Assembly (NCBI GenBank): GCA_026261815.1
Contig: JAMPIT010000059.1
Location: forward strand, 23,360,001-23,424,000
DNA: 64,000 nt
Direction: 5' to 3'
Source: Monarcha castaneiventris obscurior
Lineage: Eukaryota; Chordata; Aves; Passeriformes; Monarchidae
The number at the start of each line of letters is the position of its first letter. The first letter of the stretch is position 1. The position numbers were made by a program, and so were the translations under genes. Of this stretch, positions 36,656 to 49,200 are shown in pieces. The notes under the pieces were generated by a model that saw only the letters and a list, made by a program, of their open reading frames with translations, was not told the DNA's origin and did not search any database.

Positions 36656-39600
36656 TGTTACTATTTGTGTCTGTATAATTGCATGAGTGTTGTCCCTCAA
36701 TACCTGAATCAATAATTAAAAATTGTGTTAATTGTCAATAAGTCAAATGAAGTTAAAAATCCCCTGGTCAAGATTGTTTTGCCCATGAAGGTAGTGGAAA
36801 CAGATATGTAACTTAACTTCAGATATTTTTTTAATTAAGCTTATTTTTTTTCTTTTTGTGTACTGGCTAAAATAAATTCAATTAGGAAAATTTCTTTAGA
36901 AACATCGTGGCAGTGTTATCTAAGCAGCTTGAACTCATTATGGCTTCTGAAAGTTTATTTTTAAATTATTTTTTCTGAGTTTTGACAGTGCAAGCATTTT
37001 GAGCAGGTACCTGTATATTAATAGTTATATCTAGTGGAAGACTGGAACATACATTGCTCAACTTGAATATTTCTTGCATACCCTGGAGACCCGAACTACA
37101 GTCTGGGTGACCTGACTGTCTAAAAACTGCATTAAGAATGGGCTACTTTGAGAGGGCAAATGCAAGTCAGACAACAGAAGCAGGCAACATTATCCTGATC
37201 TGTTAATCCAGCCATTCTTTAGGTTGCCTCTTTCAGAGGTTGAATAGATAACTAAACTGCATAATATTCACTACTTTCAATTTTGCTTTACTTCCGCGGC
37301 TAATAAAAAAGAACTGTAGGAGATTTTTAGGATACCTTAGTAGAGAGAGGGAGCAGTGATAATTTAGCTGCAGGCTCAGTTTACCAGCAAGTGTGGATAT
37401 GGCTCATAAGTTGCTACTGTAATGACAGCAGGTTCATAGAGAAGGAAGGGTGGTCTAAAGATTAGCTGGGAGTACAGCAGCTTTCCTCATGCTTTAAACT
37501 TACCTGTGAGTCATTCTTTATTTCAGAAAAGGATCTGAACCCAACACTAGACCACAGAGAAAGGTGCCTACAGCTAGCCACTGGGAAATGTAATTATGGA
37601 TCACTGAAAATTTTCCAGCTACTCTAGTTATAAAGAATGGTTTCAGATATCTACCGTAAAATAAAAGTGCTGCTGTCAGACTACTGGGATAAATTAAATG
37701 ACATGGGTATCTCTGTTTTGAAGGATTTTAACATGCAGCTTTTGTTTTCAAACAAAACATGCAGCTTTTGTTATTCAAGGGACTATTTCTCAGTTCATAC
37801 TTTATAAAAAATTCAAAGCTCACTAATGAGGACTGGAGCATAACTTTGTTGAGATACTCAGATGGGAAAGAGGTTTTCACTCTTCTTTTTATTCCTAGAA
37901 ATTTGTACACTTCTCTGTAACATTAAGCACATAAAAGAAAATGGTTTTCTCTCTGCATATCCCTCCAGCCTGCAAAGGTATATCAGAACTAAAAAAACCC
38001 TTCAAAGATTGCTTACATTACAAATACAACCATTTTTTGGACCATGATATACAAGATTTTATGCCTAAACATATCTACACAGAAGCACATACATCTCCCT
38101 TCCAGGGACAGTTTTCTGTCATACTGCTGTTGGTGACTGGATTCAGCAGGCTCCTCATGGAGCTGTGCTCTCTGTGCCCTAGGGAGGTCTGGCAATCCTG
38201 ACACTCTCAGTGCAGCTTTTGGTCTTCTCTACTGGGATCCTCTCTGCACCACTGCTTTGCTTTATTCCTGGGCCTTTCCAAAGACAAACATGAACCATTC
38301 GGATTACAGTCATGTTTTTATGGGGACACTTTGTTGTTTCAATGCAATTTTTGGCTGTTTCTTGGTCATGTCTCCTCATCTTATTTTAAACAGTCAACAC
38401 TGCATCATTCAATCTCACTGCTCTGTTTATCACCTCATTTCCATGTGAGAATATGACAACTTACCCACTTCTATCATGCTAAAAGTTCTGTCTTTGATTT
38501 TGCATCATTCTGGACATCACAACCCACAGGAAGTATACAATAAAAAGCAAGCATCCAAGTATTTCTAGGTTTAGGCACCACTTGGCAAGGGATTTTCAGG
38601 AAGTACTTTTGAATCTGAGGACCTTTGAATCTTGCACTAGCCATCTATCTGTTGGTCATCTAGTTCTTAATGTTTTTTATAATACTGATGACTTGAGAAA
38701 TTCTTAGCAGGCCCATTTGCTGTAATTTAGAGATACATAATAAAATAGTTCAGAGTATTTTAGTCTAAATAAACATGACAGATTAAGTGTAAAAACTTGT
38801 TAGAAATCTCTAATGAATTGCTAAAGGTATAGAATTATATCTTCTAATTTACTCCCATGCTGCTGGAAGAAGTTGCTTCTATTCATTTCAGTGAATACAA
38901 AAAATATATTTTAAGTTTATTTTAATATTCATTGGAGATTTTAGGGAGCTAGCAAAAATAGGACGTAATCCTTTTTTTGCTATACATAGTGAGTCTATCT
39001 GGATGGATGTGAAGAACAAGTTTTTATACCTGAATTTGACTGGAAATTATGCTGTCCAGCCAAAATCTCACTTGATGCAGGAATATAAGCCGAGCAGGTC
39101 TTGAAAAGGCACAGAACCAAGAGGCAGCTTTCTGGTTTCATCCCAGGGAAAGCAGGTCATATACACAAGAACAAGTTGCATAAGAGTTCTGACAGAACCT
39201 ATGTTTACATTGTATGAGGACATTTTAAAAGCTTCAGGAGAAGATAATCAAGCAACACCAAATTAGTTGTCTTGTTTAAAAAGCATTGATTTTAACAAGA
39301 GACAAGTGCAATAATACTTTAATGCTTCTTAAACGGTTTCAGTTCTAGGTCATGTGCTACACCAAAACCTCTCCAAGTCTGACAATGCAAAGTTGAAATA
39401 AGCATATTTTACTGCAAGTAATTTTGAAATGCTTTAGGCAACTCTTCACTAGTCATTAGCTTAAATACTTAAAGAAAATCCTATTAACAATATAATCTTT
39501 ATTTTTATTCAAGAGAAAAATTTAAATTCGTATTTGGTTACCGTAACAGGAATAAATTCAGTGAGTATAATTGCCCTTTTCTACTAAAATTTATCTTTAT

Positions 39601-39894
39601 AGCTATATTAGGGAGGAGACAAAAAATCCATTTGCACTGTAATTTTCAGATGTACTTATTTTCTGTACATTTCTTTAGCTTTTTTGTCACAAAAAAAAAG
39701 TTTTTGTTGAGTAGAAGACTTAACCCTTTTCTCTCACTGACAAAATAGGCTGGCATGAATCTTTCAGCTATGCCAAAAAAGGTGCTGATTTTCTACTTGG
39801 CTGCTGTAATTGATCTCTTTTCTGAGAAGTTTCTTCCACTTCACCAGACCTGCATTATACAGGTCAAAACTACTCTTCTTAATGACATAAACAG
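36656..39894. other. Unique DNA with a short tandem duplication
   Basis: No gene was recognised. Contains the 26-bp duplication at 37,730-37,772. Around 38.1-38.3 kb GC rises and frames of 60-86 codons occur on both strands, but none has family resemblance. Confidence 0.5.
37730..37772. repeat. 26-bp tandem duplication with hairpin spacer
   Basis: AACATGCAGCTTTTGTT occurs at 37,730-37,746 and again at 37,756-37,772. The bases between and around them form an 8-bp hairpin (TTTTGTTT 37,740-37,747 with AAACAAAA 37,750-37,757). Probably a replication-slippage product. Confidence 0.85.
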
Positions 39895-40672
39895 TGTGAC
39901 TGAGTGCAAACTCAGCAAGCTTGCAGATTACACCAAGTTGAGTACACAACTGATATGCTGGAAGGGTGGGATGCCATCCAGAGGGACCTTGACAGACTTG
40001 AGGACTGAGTGCTTGGGAACCTCATGCAGTTCAATGAAGTGGTCAGGGCAATCACCAGTATGAACAGAGTCTGTGGAAGGAAGGGATGAAGAGCAGCCCT
40101 GCAGGGGACTTGGGGATGAACAATTGAACATGAGCCAGCAATGCACCCTGGCAGCCTAGAAAGCCAGTTGTATCCTGAGCTGCATAAAATAAAGCATCAA
40201 CAGCAGTTTTTGGGAGGTGATTCTTCCTGCTCTATTTTGCCCTATGACACTTCATCTGGAGTACTGCATTCACTTCTGGAGTCCACATCTGGGTACAAGG
40301 AAGACAAGGACCTGTTAGAGCTGGTCCAGAGTTGGGTCATGAAAATGGATGGTGGAACACCTCTCCTACAAAGACAGGCTGAGACACTCCATTTTTTTCA
40401 GCCTGGGTAAGAGAAGGCTCCAGGAAGAGGTTATTGTGGCCCCTTATATACAAAATGGGGCTTATAAGAAAGATGGAGTGACTGGAGCAGATTGCCCTGA
40501 GAAGCTGCGGACAACTCATCCCTGGAAGTGTTCAAGGCCAGGCTGGATGGGGCTTGGAGCAACCTGGTCTAGTGGAAGGTGTTTCTGCCCATGGCAGCAA
40601 GGTTGGGATTAGATGATCTATAAAGTTCTTTCCAACTCAAAACATCCTATGATTCCATGATTTTATGATTCA
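39895..40672 (+). mobile_element. CR1 LINE, 3' part, about 780 bp
   Basis: The longest CR1 copy here. It starts in late ORF2 ('aagcttgcagattacaccaa', the codons around A.DYTKL that correspond to ADDTKL just after the catalytic YxDD region). It continues with 'atccagagggaccttgacag' and 'catgagccagcaatgcaccc', then 'acttctggagtccacatc', 'aacctggtctagtggaagg' and 'attagatgatctataaag'. It ends in a degraded tail, 'tcctatgattccatgatttt'. Several stops and frameshifts make it inactive. A gap within 'ggaccttgacagac...cactggc' shows internal loss. It lies head to head with no gene. Confidence 0.95.
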
Positions 40673-42837
40673 TTCTAGGATTTGTAGTTCAGCTTTTTAA
40701 AATTTAAATAGTTGCACATTTAAAGTTCTTAATTTCCAATAGATTAAGGGTGCGGTTGTTATAATAACTAAGCTGAAGTTGATGCTGCAGACTAACATTA
40801 TTATAATTTTGTTGTGTACTGTATTACAGCTTGCCAAAGTAGGTGTAGGGAAATAGAGAAATTGGAATAAATGTGTTATGTCAAGCATGTTTTACACATA
40901 AATCTTGTATAATTAAATTCAGACATATTTCTGTGATTAGTTTGTACATAATTTTACTGAAACTGAGCAATGCTTTTACTACTCTTATGATGTTACTCAG
41001 ATTTTTAATCTAGAAACATCTTCAAATTTCATGCAAAAAATATATATTTGTTCTGCTTATTCAGGCATATGTTAAAGTATTTAGAGGAAAACTACCTTCT
41101 CCTTTCACTGTATTTAATAAAACTTGTGACTTTCAGCTTTATGCTCAGATGAGTAATTAGTTCCCAGATCCTTTGATTTGACTGAACTCAGCAGAGAGAT
41201 GGAGGGCAGTGACTGTAATCAATACTGTATCTCTCTATAGGTTCTTAAATTGAATCAACATATAAATATGCTCAATCCCACTGAATGAAACACAAACTAC
41301 ATTTCTACACTACAAGCTGGGAACCCTAAGTTGCTTAGATCTAAAGATTCAAGGGGGATTACGAAATCACTGTAGCTTGGATTAAGAAATAAAATAATTT
41401 AAATTTATCCTTTACTTGCTCAATATGCTTAGGCTGTGCTTTTCTGAAGTAAAGTTCTCTTTATAGGCTTTGTATACACTTTATGAAAATTTGCAATGAA
41501 TAATAGTGTACTATAGCAGCAGAATGAGATTTCTTTTCTGAAGATACTAGTAAGAAAGATGCAGTCAGAGCAAATGCTACTCAATGTGAGCATGTTTTCA
41601 AAATACTTGTCACCATTAATTGGCAAATCCACTGCTTGCTCAGGAAAAACTGTACGAGCATCTCAACCTGTTGATTAAGAAATCTTCTGGGTGTCTTGAT
41701 TTAGATGGGTAGAGGAATTGATGCGGCGGGGATGGAATGAATGGTCTGCCATACAGCCTGCCAAATTAACCTCAGTTCTGATTATCATCCAGAATAAAAA
41801 TGCACATATGTTATCTAATACTTGTTTAAAATGCATGCTCTTATTTAGGTATAGAACCTTACTGCCTAGCACTTGTTTGCACTTCTAAGTACCAGACATG
41901 ATAAAACTATCGTGAAATGACCATTAAAGAAATACAAATAGCCCCTCAAAAATTTAGAATATTTAACTCGAATTTATCAATCAGAACAGGTTTAAAAGTT
42001 GTTCCAGCTGGTGTTCCTGGAAATTAAATATTTGGTTAATTTTCGTATGTTCATCTGTATGGATTTTCCAGTTATCAGTGTCTTCAGGTTCTACAGAAGT
42101 GGCACAGGATGAGTACAAACTCTTATTGCTGTGTGTGATGGCAAAAAGACATTTGCTATGGCACAATATCTTCAAGCAGTATGTGGAAGAGAATGTAAAG
42201 GAAGTGTTCACTTTAAAACAATTTCTCCTTCACAGTTCAATGGAAGATGCATTTCTTCCATTAAGTGGTGGTAGATATTTGTTGCCTGGCATTTGTTGGA
42301 CCTCCCACAGCTCTTGCCATGACTCTGGCATGGCATGTGAACAAGAACTGGGATGAAGTAATTGCAGACTTTGTACATTTGAGCTGCTGGAAAAGTCATT
42401 TTTCTGAGAGGTGGTAGGTCCTCAGATCAACAGTGACACTTGCTTCAAAGACTATAATTTAGCAGCTTCAAGAAGGTCCAGAGAGGGTGAGGAGGAAAGA
42501 AAGAAAGCACTAGGGAATTTGTGCCGGTCACTTGTATTACTTTATAGAGCAGCAACCTCTGACATCAGGTTCTCTCAGACTTTTGTTCTAAGTTGCCTCA
42601 TTTCTGAGGCTAATTATAAGACATGGCTAAATTTATTATGATAACTGAATTGAAAGAAAACAGACAAATTTATGTCAAAGTGGTTTTTACCTCTGTGTGT
42701 ATGAATCAAAAAGTAGCATAGTATCATATTTTTTTTTCTGTGAACTTTAGCTGCAGCCTGAAGAAAATCAAAGATTGAGATAAGTTCAGGTATTGAAGGA
42801 AAGAAAAAGCACTGGAGGAAGCAGTGAAAAACAGTAG
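40673..42837. other. Unique AT-rich DNA, no gene seen
   Basis: No gene was recognised. The 17-base motif at 41,756-41,772 resembles that at 18,231 (see findings). Frames at 42,078-42,641 are short and without domains. Confidence 0.5.
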
Positions 42838-43285
42838 AATTACAGAATGACTGAGGTTGGAAAGGACCTCATGAGGTCATGCGGACCAACTTCCCTGCTC
42901 AAGTAGGGGCAACTTGATCAGATTGCTCAGTTCTGTGTCCATTTGAGTTATGAATATCTCCCAGTGTCTCTACCACTTCTCTGGGAAGCTCATGCCTGTC
43001 TCTCACCACTCTCACAACGTAACTGTTTTCTTGTGTTTAGATGCAATTTCCTGTATTTCACTTTCTGCCCATTGACTCTTGTTCTGCTACTGCACACCAC
43101 CAGGTAAAGTCTGTCTCATGTTCATTCCCTCAAAAGCAGGAGGTACTTGTACACATTGATAAGACCCCCCCGAGCATCCTCTTTTCCAGGCTAAAGTGTG
43201 ACAGCTCTCTTAGCCCTTCCTCATATGACAAATGCTCCAATCTCTCAACTTCTTTGTGTGTCTTTGTCAGGTTCCCTCCAAAAAG
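42838..43285 (-). mobile_element. CR1 LINE, 3' part, about 450 bp
   Basis: In reverse orientation the landmarks run 'gaattacagaatgactgagg', 'ttggaaaggacctcatgagg', 'accaacttccctgctcaag', 'atctcccagtgtctctacca', 'tctttccaggctaaag'-like text near 43,185 and 'cttcctcatatgacaaatgc'. It is 5'-truncated and lacks ATTCTATG octamers. A 107-codon + frame (43,041-43,364) runs antisense through it and is not a gene. Confidence 0.9.
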
Positions 43286-46200
43286 TTCTTATCTTTCTTG
43301 TGTGAGCAAACTAGGTATTTACAAAGATAAATCAGTCACTGATTGGGGGAGAATGTTATTTTAAAGTGACTGCGGGTTATAATGGTGAAATTTTGTGCAT
43401 AAACACCTTTAAAATAATTTGTTACATGAACATAGAATGTAATTTTCCAGGATTTAATGCAGATTTTACATAGAATTTATAGATGCTTTTGAAGGTGGGA
43501 ATTTCAAGGTCACAACTTTTGTTTTGTTCTTTCAAATGAGAAGAAAAAAGGAAAGTTACCTGGTATTAAAGTCTTAATTCCTGTTGATTCAAAGAGCTTT
43601 TGCATATTATGTGAAACTGTATAATACCTTTAGGCTTTTTCTCACAAGAGATAATGAATGACGTGTTTCTCTCCTGAACAGATAAGCTTAAAAAGAAAAT
43701 CCAGCACAGCCTTAAACCATGCATATTTTCTGGTTTATGTATGGAGATTCTACTAGCAGAAGGGTGTTTTGCTGTTACACTTTTGGGGATGTTTTTTGTG
43801 TGTTTGTAGTCTGGTGAAAGAAACAACTTTCATCAGCAAGGTTGGGATCAAAACCATAAAGTGAGAAAGTTTTATAAAATTGTTTTATTAGCTGCACAGC
43901 ATGCTTCAGAAAAGTTGTCTGGTTTTGGAGTAATAACTTTAAGAAATAGTGAGATAGAGTAGATGGATTTGTTTTTTTAAGGTCAGGACATTTCTCTATT
44001 TTTGCCATCTACGTAAGTATGTGAGTCGCCTTTGTTCTGTGACCTTTGTGACCTACTGATCACACCACACTCATGGTTTCTGATTACTAGTGTATTCTGA
44101 GGAGGACTAAAATATCAACTGGACGTTCCAATGTAGTAGAAGATCAAACAAACTTATTTAAACTGATTAATTTCTTCATGATTACTAATACAACTTCTTG
44201 GGTGAATGGATTAATAAGTAACTGGTGATCTGATTTCATTGAACCTTCAGGATGAACTCCATATGGGCAGAAACTAAGGTAAAAAGATAAAACTTTCACT
44301 ACTGAGTTATCTTGTTGAATATTCAGATTGTAGCATTCAAACATTAACTAAGCATTGGCAAGACTTTCATATCTGCATGGTGCCTGGCTTGGATGGAGTC
44401 AATCCATAATGTGATGAGTTTTGTATCTGTGACTAAAACAGTGCTGATAACGCACCAACGTTTTCAATATTAATTACTAGTAGCAGAGAGAATTACTTGG
44501 TTAGAGTAAGAATCATTAAAATCATATAATCCGTAAGAACACTTACAATGGAATGAAGAATTTGTAGTGTAGACCCCAAGCTTTAGATTTCATAAGGTCT
44601 GCTGATGTGTTTATTCTCCCAAACATAGAACTTCAATGGGACCTAAACCTGTCCTGCATTTCCATAACTTCTTTCTTCAGAAAAGTGGAAGATAGGTGGG
44701 GATATTTTCCAAATCTCATAGAAAAGTGGCAGAAAGCTTCTAGGTATCCAGGGCATATACATTCATATACATACAGAGAGTTAGACATAAATATGCATAT
44801 GTGTTTCTATTTAATAAATACATACCTATACTATGTAATAATATGTCTATAACTATAAATATATGTCTATGAGATAAAAATATATTTTATGCATAATAAA
44901 TGTATAACTTTAGACAGTATAACTGCTGGTTTAAACAACATTTCTTTTCCCCTTTAGCAGAATTAATGAATAGAGGGTATTACATATGGCCAGTAATGTT
45001 TTTTAATTCTGCTCAAAAGTGTTTCTCAGTGACATTTTTCAATAGACCTTTTTTCCCCTGTGTGTAAGCTCCATAAAAAAAGAAAAAAAAAAGAAAATCT
45101 GATGCCTTTTTCCTTTTATCTATTCCTAATCAGTGAATAATGTGATGAGAATAAGTCAAAATTTGGAACACTTTCTCCTAAGCCACTTAGTTTTTCCTGA
45201 TTTTTCTTTTTGTCTACTTCATAACACTGTCTTCAATATGGGAAAAGCTATGAAAGGTAATATTTTGAGCATGAGAAGCAGAGGAAAAAGTTGAAGTTAT
45301 CTCCAGCATAGCTGTCAGTAAGTGTGGACCACAGTATTGTCTAAAAATCTGAAAACTTACAGTTATTTGAAATTCAAAGTAAAACTCACTTACTTTATAT
45401 GCTGAACCCTGTTTTCTAGGTCTACTCTTAGTCCATATATTCTGATCAAATCAACTTTAGACACTTTTTTGCCTCCAGACTTTTTTTTTGCCATTTGAAT
45501 TACACAAAGATTGTGGGTTTTTTCTTCCACTAAATCTGCTGAATAAGTAGCTGTTTCAGAGACACTAAGTAAGGATTGCTACAGACATACAGTTTATAGA
45601 CAGCCTTAAATTTTTAATAGCAAAATATATTTTTTTATGGTTTGAAGACTAGAACTGCAGTCAGAATATTCTGTATTGCTTGAAGTCTGTTAGAAAATGT
45701 TGAGTATTATCTGTTTCCAGCAACTCTCTTAGAAGGATGTTTGTTTCTCTCTGGAAATAAAAACCTCAGTCATTGAGATTGAAAATCTAAAAGGAAAAAT
45801 AACTATTTTTAACAGAAATATTTCATGCCAGTGGCTGATAATGGTAATAGCCTAAAGAGTATTTTCCAGCCTGCTCAATTTAATGTGGTTGGAAAATGCC
45901 ATCTTAGAAATCCTCCAACTTTTCAAAACTTAATAATATATTATCAGAGCACTTTTTCCATTCCATACACCATTTTAATGACAAGTTCAGTATGGTGAAA
46001 TATCATGATATGAAACAAAATAGAAGTGGATTGCAAATGGAAAGACTCCATAAAATCATGGAGTTTAGAAAAGACATTTTTTTCAATGAAACAATGTCAG
46101 TATTAGGGTTGCCAGATGTAGACAAAAGTTCAGGTAAAAACAATGTTATCTTAAGATCTTCAGATTCAGTTTAGAATAAGTTGGTTTCCCCATTGTAAAG

Positions 46201-49200
46201 TTCAGTTTAACAGAATTTTGCTTTTCCTTGCACAGTGTTCTTTTCTTTTCAGGTTATGAGGTAAATGTGCAGTGGCCTCCTAGTACAAGGTGAAAAATTG
46301 ACCACAGTTGATTTCTATGATGCCTATGAAAAAGCAGGTGCCTGTCTTGTTTCCTCAGTTCTCAGTTTGCAAAGCTGAATGATTACGGCCTATTTTGTTA
46401 GACTTAAAGCAGAAGCCATTGCTTATACTTCATGTTTCTCACAGGCTTTTTTTCTAATTTCTGCTTGTTCTGCTGCACCTTTTCTGCAACGTCAGCCTGA
46501 ACTGGACACAAACACTAGTATTGCATGGGCTCATGCAGTAACGGAATGAAATTTCCGATTTGTCCTTATGTCTTTCCCCTTAATTACTGTGTTTTTCTGG
46601 ATGTGTTGGGACTTTTTGACAAAAGGATGAACAGATCACATAACCTCAAGTCTGTTTGAGTTGTTATGGTCAGCTCACCTTTCGTCTGTGGCACACATAA
46701 TAATTGTCTCTGCTGTTTTGCTGCCCAGCTAGTGAATAGAATTGGCATATCCCAATAGCTGAGCAAGTACTCATTTATCAGTATTGGCAAAAAGCCTTTC
46801 AATTTTAGGCTTCAGTTTCCATGACCTAAGTGACAGACTCATATTCTTTGAGCAGAACTGACTTAGCTCTTACTTTATGGGAAGAGCATGATATTGCTGT
46901 ATGTTCTCATAGATTTATATGTCTAATTATTATCTACTATATAGTTAGTGCAGCCAATGTAATGTGTTCTGGCTGCAAGTGTTATCTTTTCTCTGAGTTG
47001 AGGAAATGGCCACAGAAAATTTTGGATAGATTCTTGTCTAAATGTTCATATGAAACGTATTTAGAATAGCTAAATTACAAATAAAGGCTGCAAAAGAAAG
47101 TTCATCAGTCAGAAAAAAGAAGATAATAAGTTTTGAAAGTCATAAAAACTGCAAAATGAAAGCTTCTGAGTGATAGAAAGGTTCTTGGAAGAAAAACAAA
47201 GCTTGTGTTGGTTCAATGAACATTTTTTTCTTCTATTCAAAATGGAACATTTCCTTTTTGGAAATCTGCAATACAGTCCAAGGAAAAGAAGAGCTTAAGC
47301 TACAAAATTGTTAATAGAGACGCTCAAATCCCAACTTAGTAAAAGGTAATTACAGCAGAATAGGACTTTACAGTTCAAATCCCCCATCTGTTTATCTAGA
47401 GAGAGTTAGCTTCAGTTACATTATAGGTACTGAGCATCTTTTCTTCACCTAAATATTCAGGATGGCATGAACTTTTTCTAGAATGGATTATTTGTGTTGG
47501 ACCAAACCCTTATTTTAAGACAATGGCTGTTTATGCCTGGGAACCTTAAGCTATTTGAGAACATATTATACTTTTTATTTTAAATATTGATGTCTAAATT
47601 CAAAGAACTAAATCTAGACTAAGCACATAATAAATACAGAGAGATACAACAGAAGTTATATTCCAGAAAACCCTACTGTACTCTTTGTGAAATATTCCAT
47701 GCTCCTGACAGAATTTTGTATTTACTTAGGTCTGCAATTCTGGCTTTTTTTGTTGACATTCTCAATACTTCCAGGTTTCAAACATTACAGTGTACACTCT
47801 GATTGCCCTTGAAATTCAGTCTGGAATTCAATTTACTGGGATTGTTTTATTTCCCACCAAGAAAAAAAAACAGCGTACTTTCCTATTAGGGCTTTTTTGA
47901 GTAGTATATACAGTGTTTTTGAAAACATTCTCATTGCAGCCACAATTTTCCTGAACACAAAACATCAAAATAACACATAAAAGTCCTTTATGGATACCCA
48001 GAGCTAAAGAAATAAGTTTGAGCAAGATTATTCAGTATTTGTCTCATTAATATTTTATCCCTTTGCCATTTTTGTAATTTCCACAGCATACCCCAGGCAT
48101 CAGAAAACAGCATTTATCTGCTTTAATCTGGAGAAGAAAAATGAAGTGATGATTTCAGCATCATTGTTGCAGCCACTGCTACATATGCATAACTTTATAA
48201 CCTAGCATGTAAGCAGTTTACACTAAGGACATAGAAATACTTACATAGTGTACCTAATGTCCATTGATATTCTAAAATTACATTTTCAAAGCAAAGAGAG
48301 TTTCCATAGAGGACAATCTCAATTATTATTCTAAAAGACCCCCAAAAGGTAACAATTTACAGTAAGAATCTCAAATCTTCCTCCTACTTTTGAGCATATA
48401 ATTTTAATGACGCCGAATATTTGTGAGAATAGTTTGCTTTGTGAGCATTGTAGGATGAAGAGATATGCAGAGGGAACAGAAGACTATGCAAAGGAAGGGA
48501 TCAAGGTGCTTTGGACAGTAAAACATTTGGGAAAATTGAGGGTTAAGGAAATAAAAAGGGATGGTCATGTAAAAATGACAAATTTTAGAAAAGGAGCCCT
48601 ACTTCAAATAAGTATTGTTTATAGACTAAAAGACTGCATCTGTTATTTGTGTTTGCAGAGCAAAGAAAGAAGGCAAAATAATTTAAAAATCTAGAAAAAT
48701 GAATAAAACCTCAATTATCTGCCTCATTTTTAAAACTGGTAAGACAGCTACCTTTCACTTCATTGAAAAACATTTTACTCTTTTAAGCTATAATTTTTCT
48801 TGCCAACATTTGGATTTTCAGTCCCATTGGAAACAATTTTGGACCTGAGAAATTATAGATGCCACAGAAGGAGTTTTCAAAAGTTCCATAAATTATGACA
48901 CCTATTTGAAAACTCTCTTTTCCCATTTTTATTTTGTATTTCACTATGTAAAAGGAAAGTGTATTCTTAGCACATATGTTTTGTTCTTGTAGTTGTGTTT
49001 CATTATTTTATGTATTTATTTTTTAAAATTAAAATGTTATTTCACCCCAATAAGATTTCTTTTACTCATATGAAAATAAAAAATCCTTTGGAGACTTATC
49101 TCCAAAAAGTCTGACAAGCACTTTTATAAACAAAATAATGTTTTTGTATATGAATAAAGGGCTTGTAAATATACTTTGCCAGATAACCTTCATAGACTTT

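Noticed and set aside
46045..46090. Possible CR1 tail ('ataaaatcatggag', 'agaaaagacattttt')
   Set aside because: Only about 40 bases of loose similarity with no ORF2 sequence beyond it.
48407..48694. 95-codon + strand frame with several cysteines near the start
   Set aside because: The cysteine spacing fits no zinc-finger pattern and the flanks show neither splice signals nor similarity.
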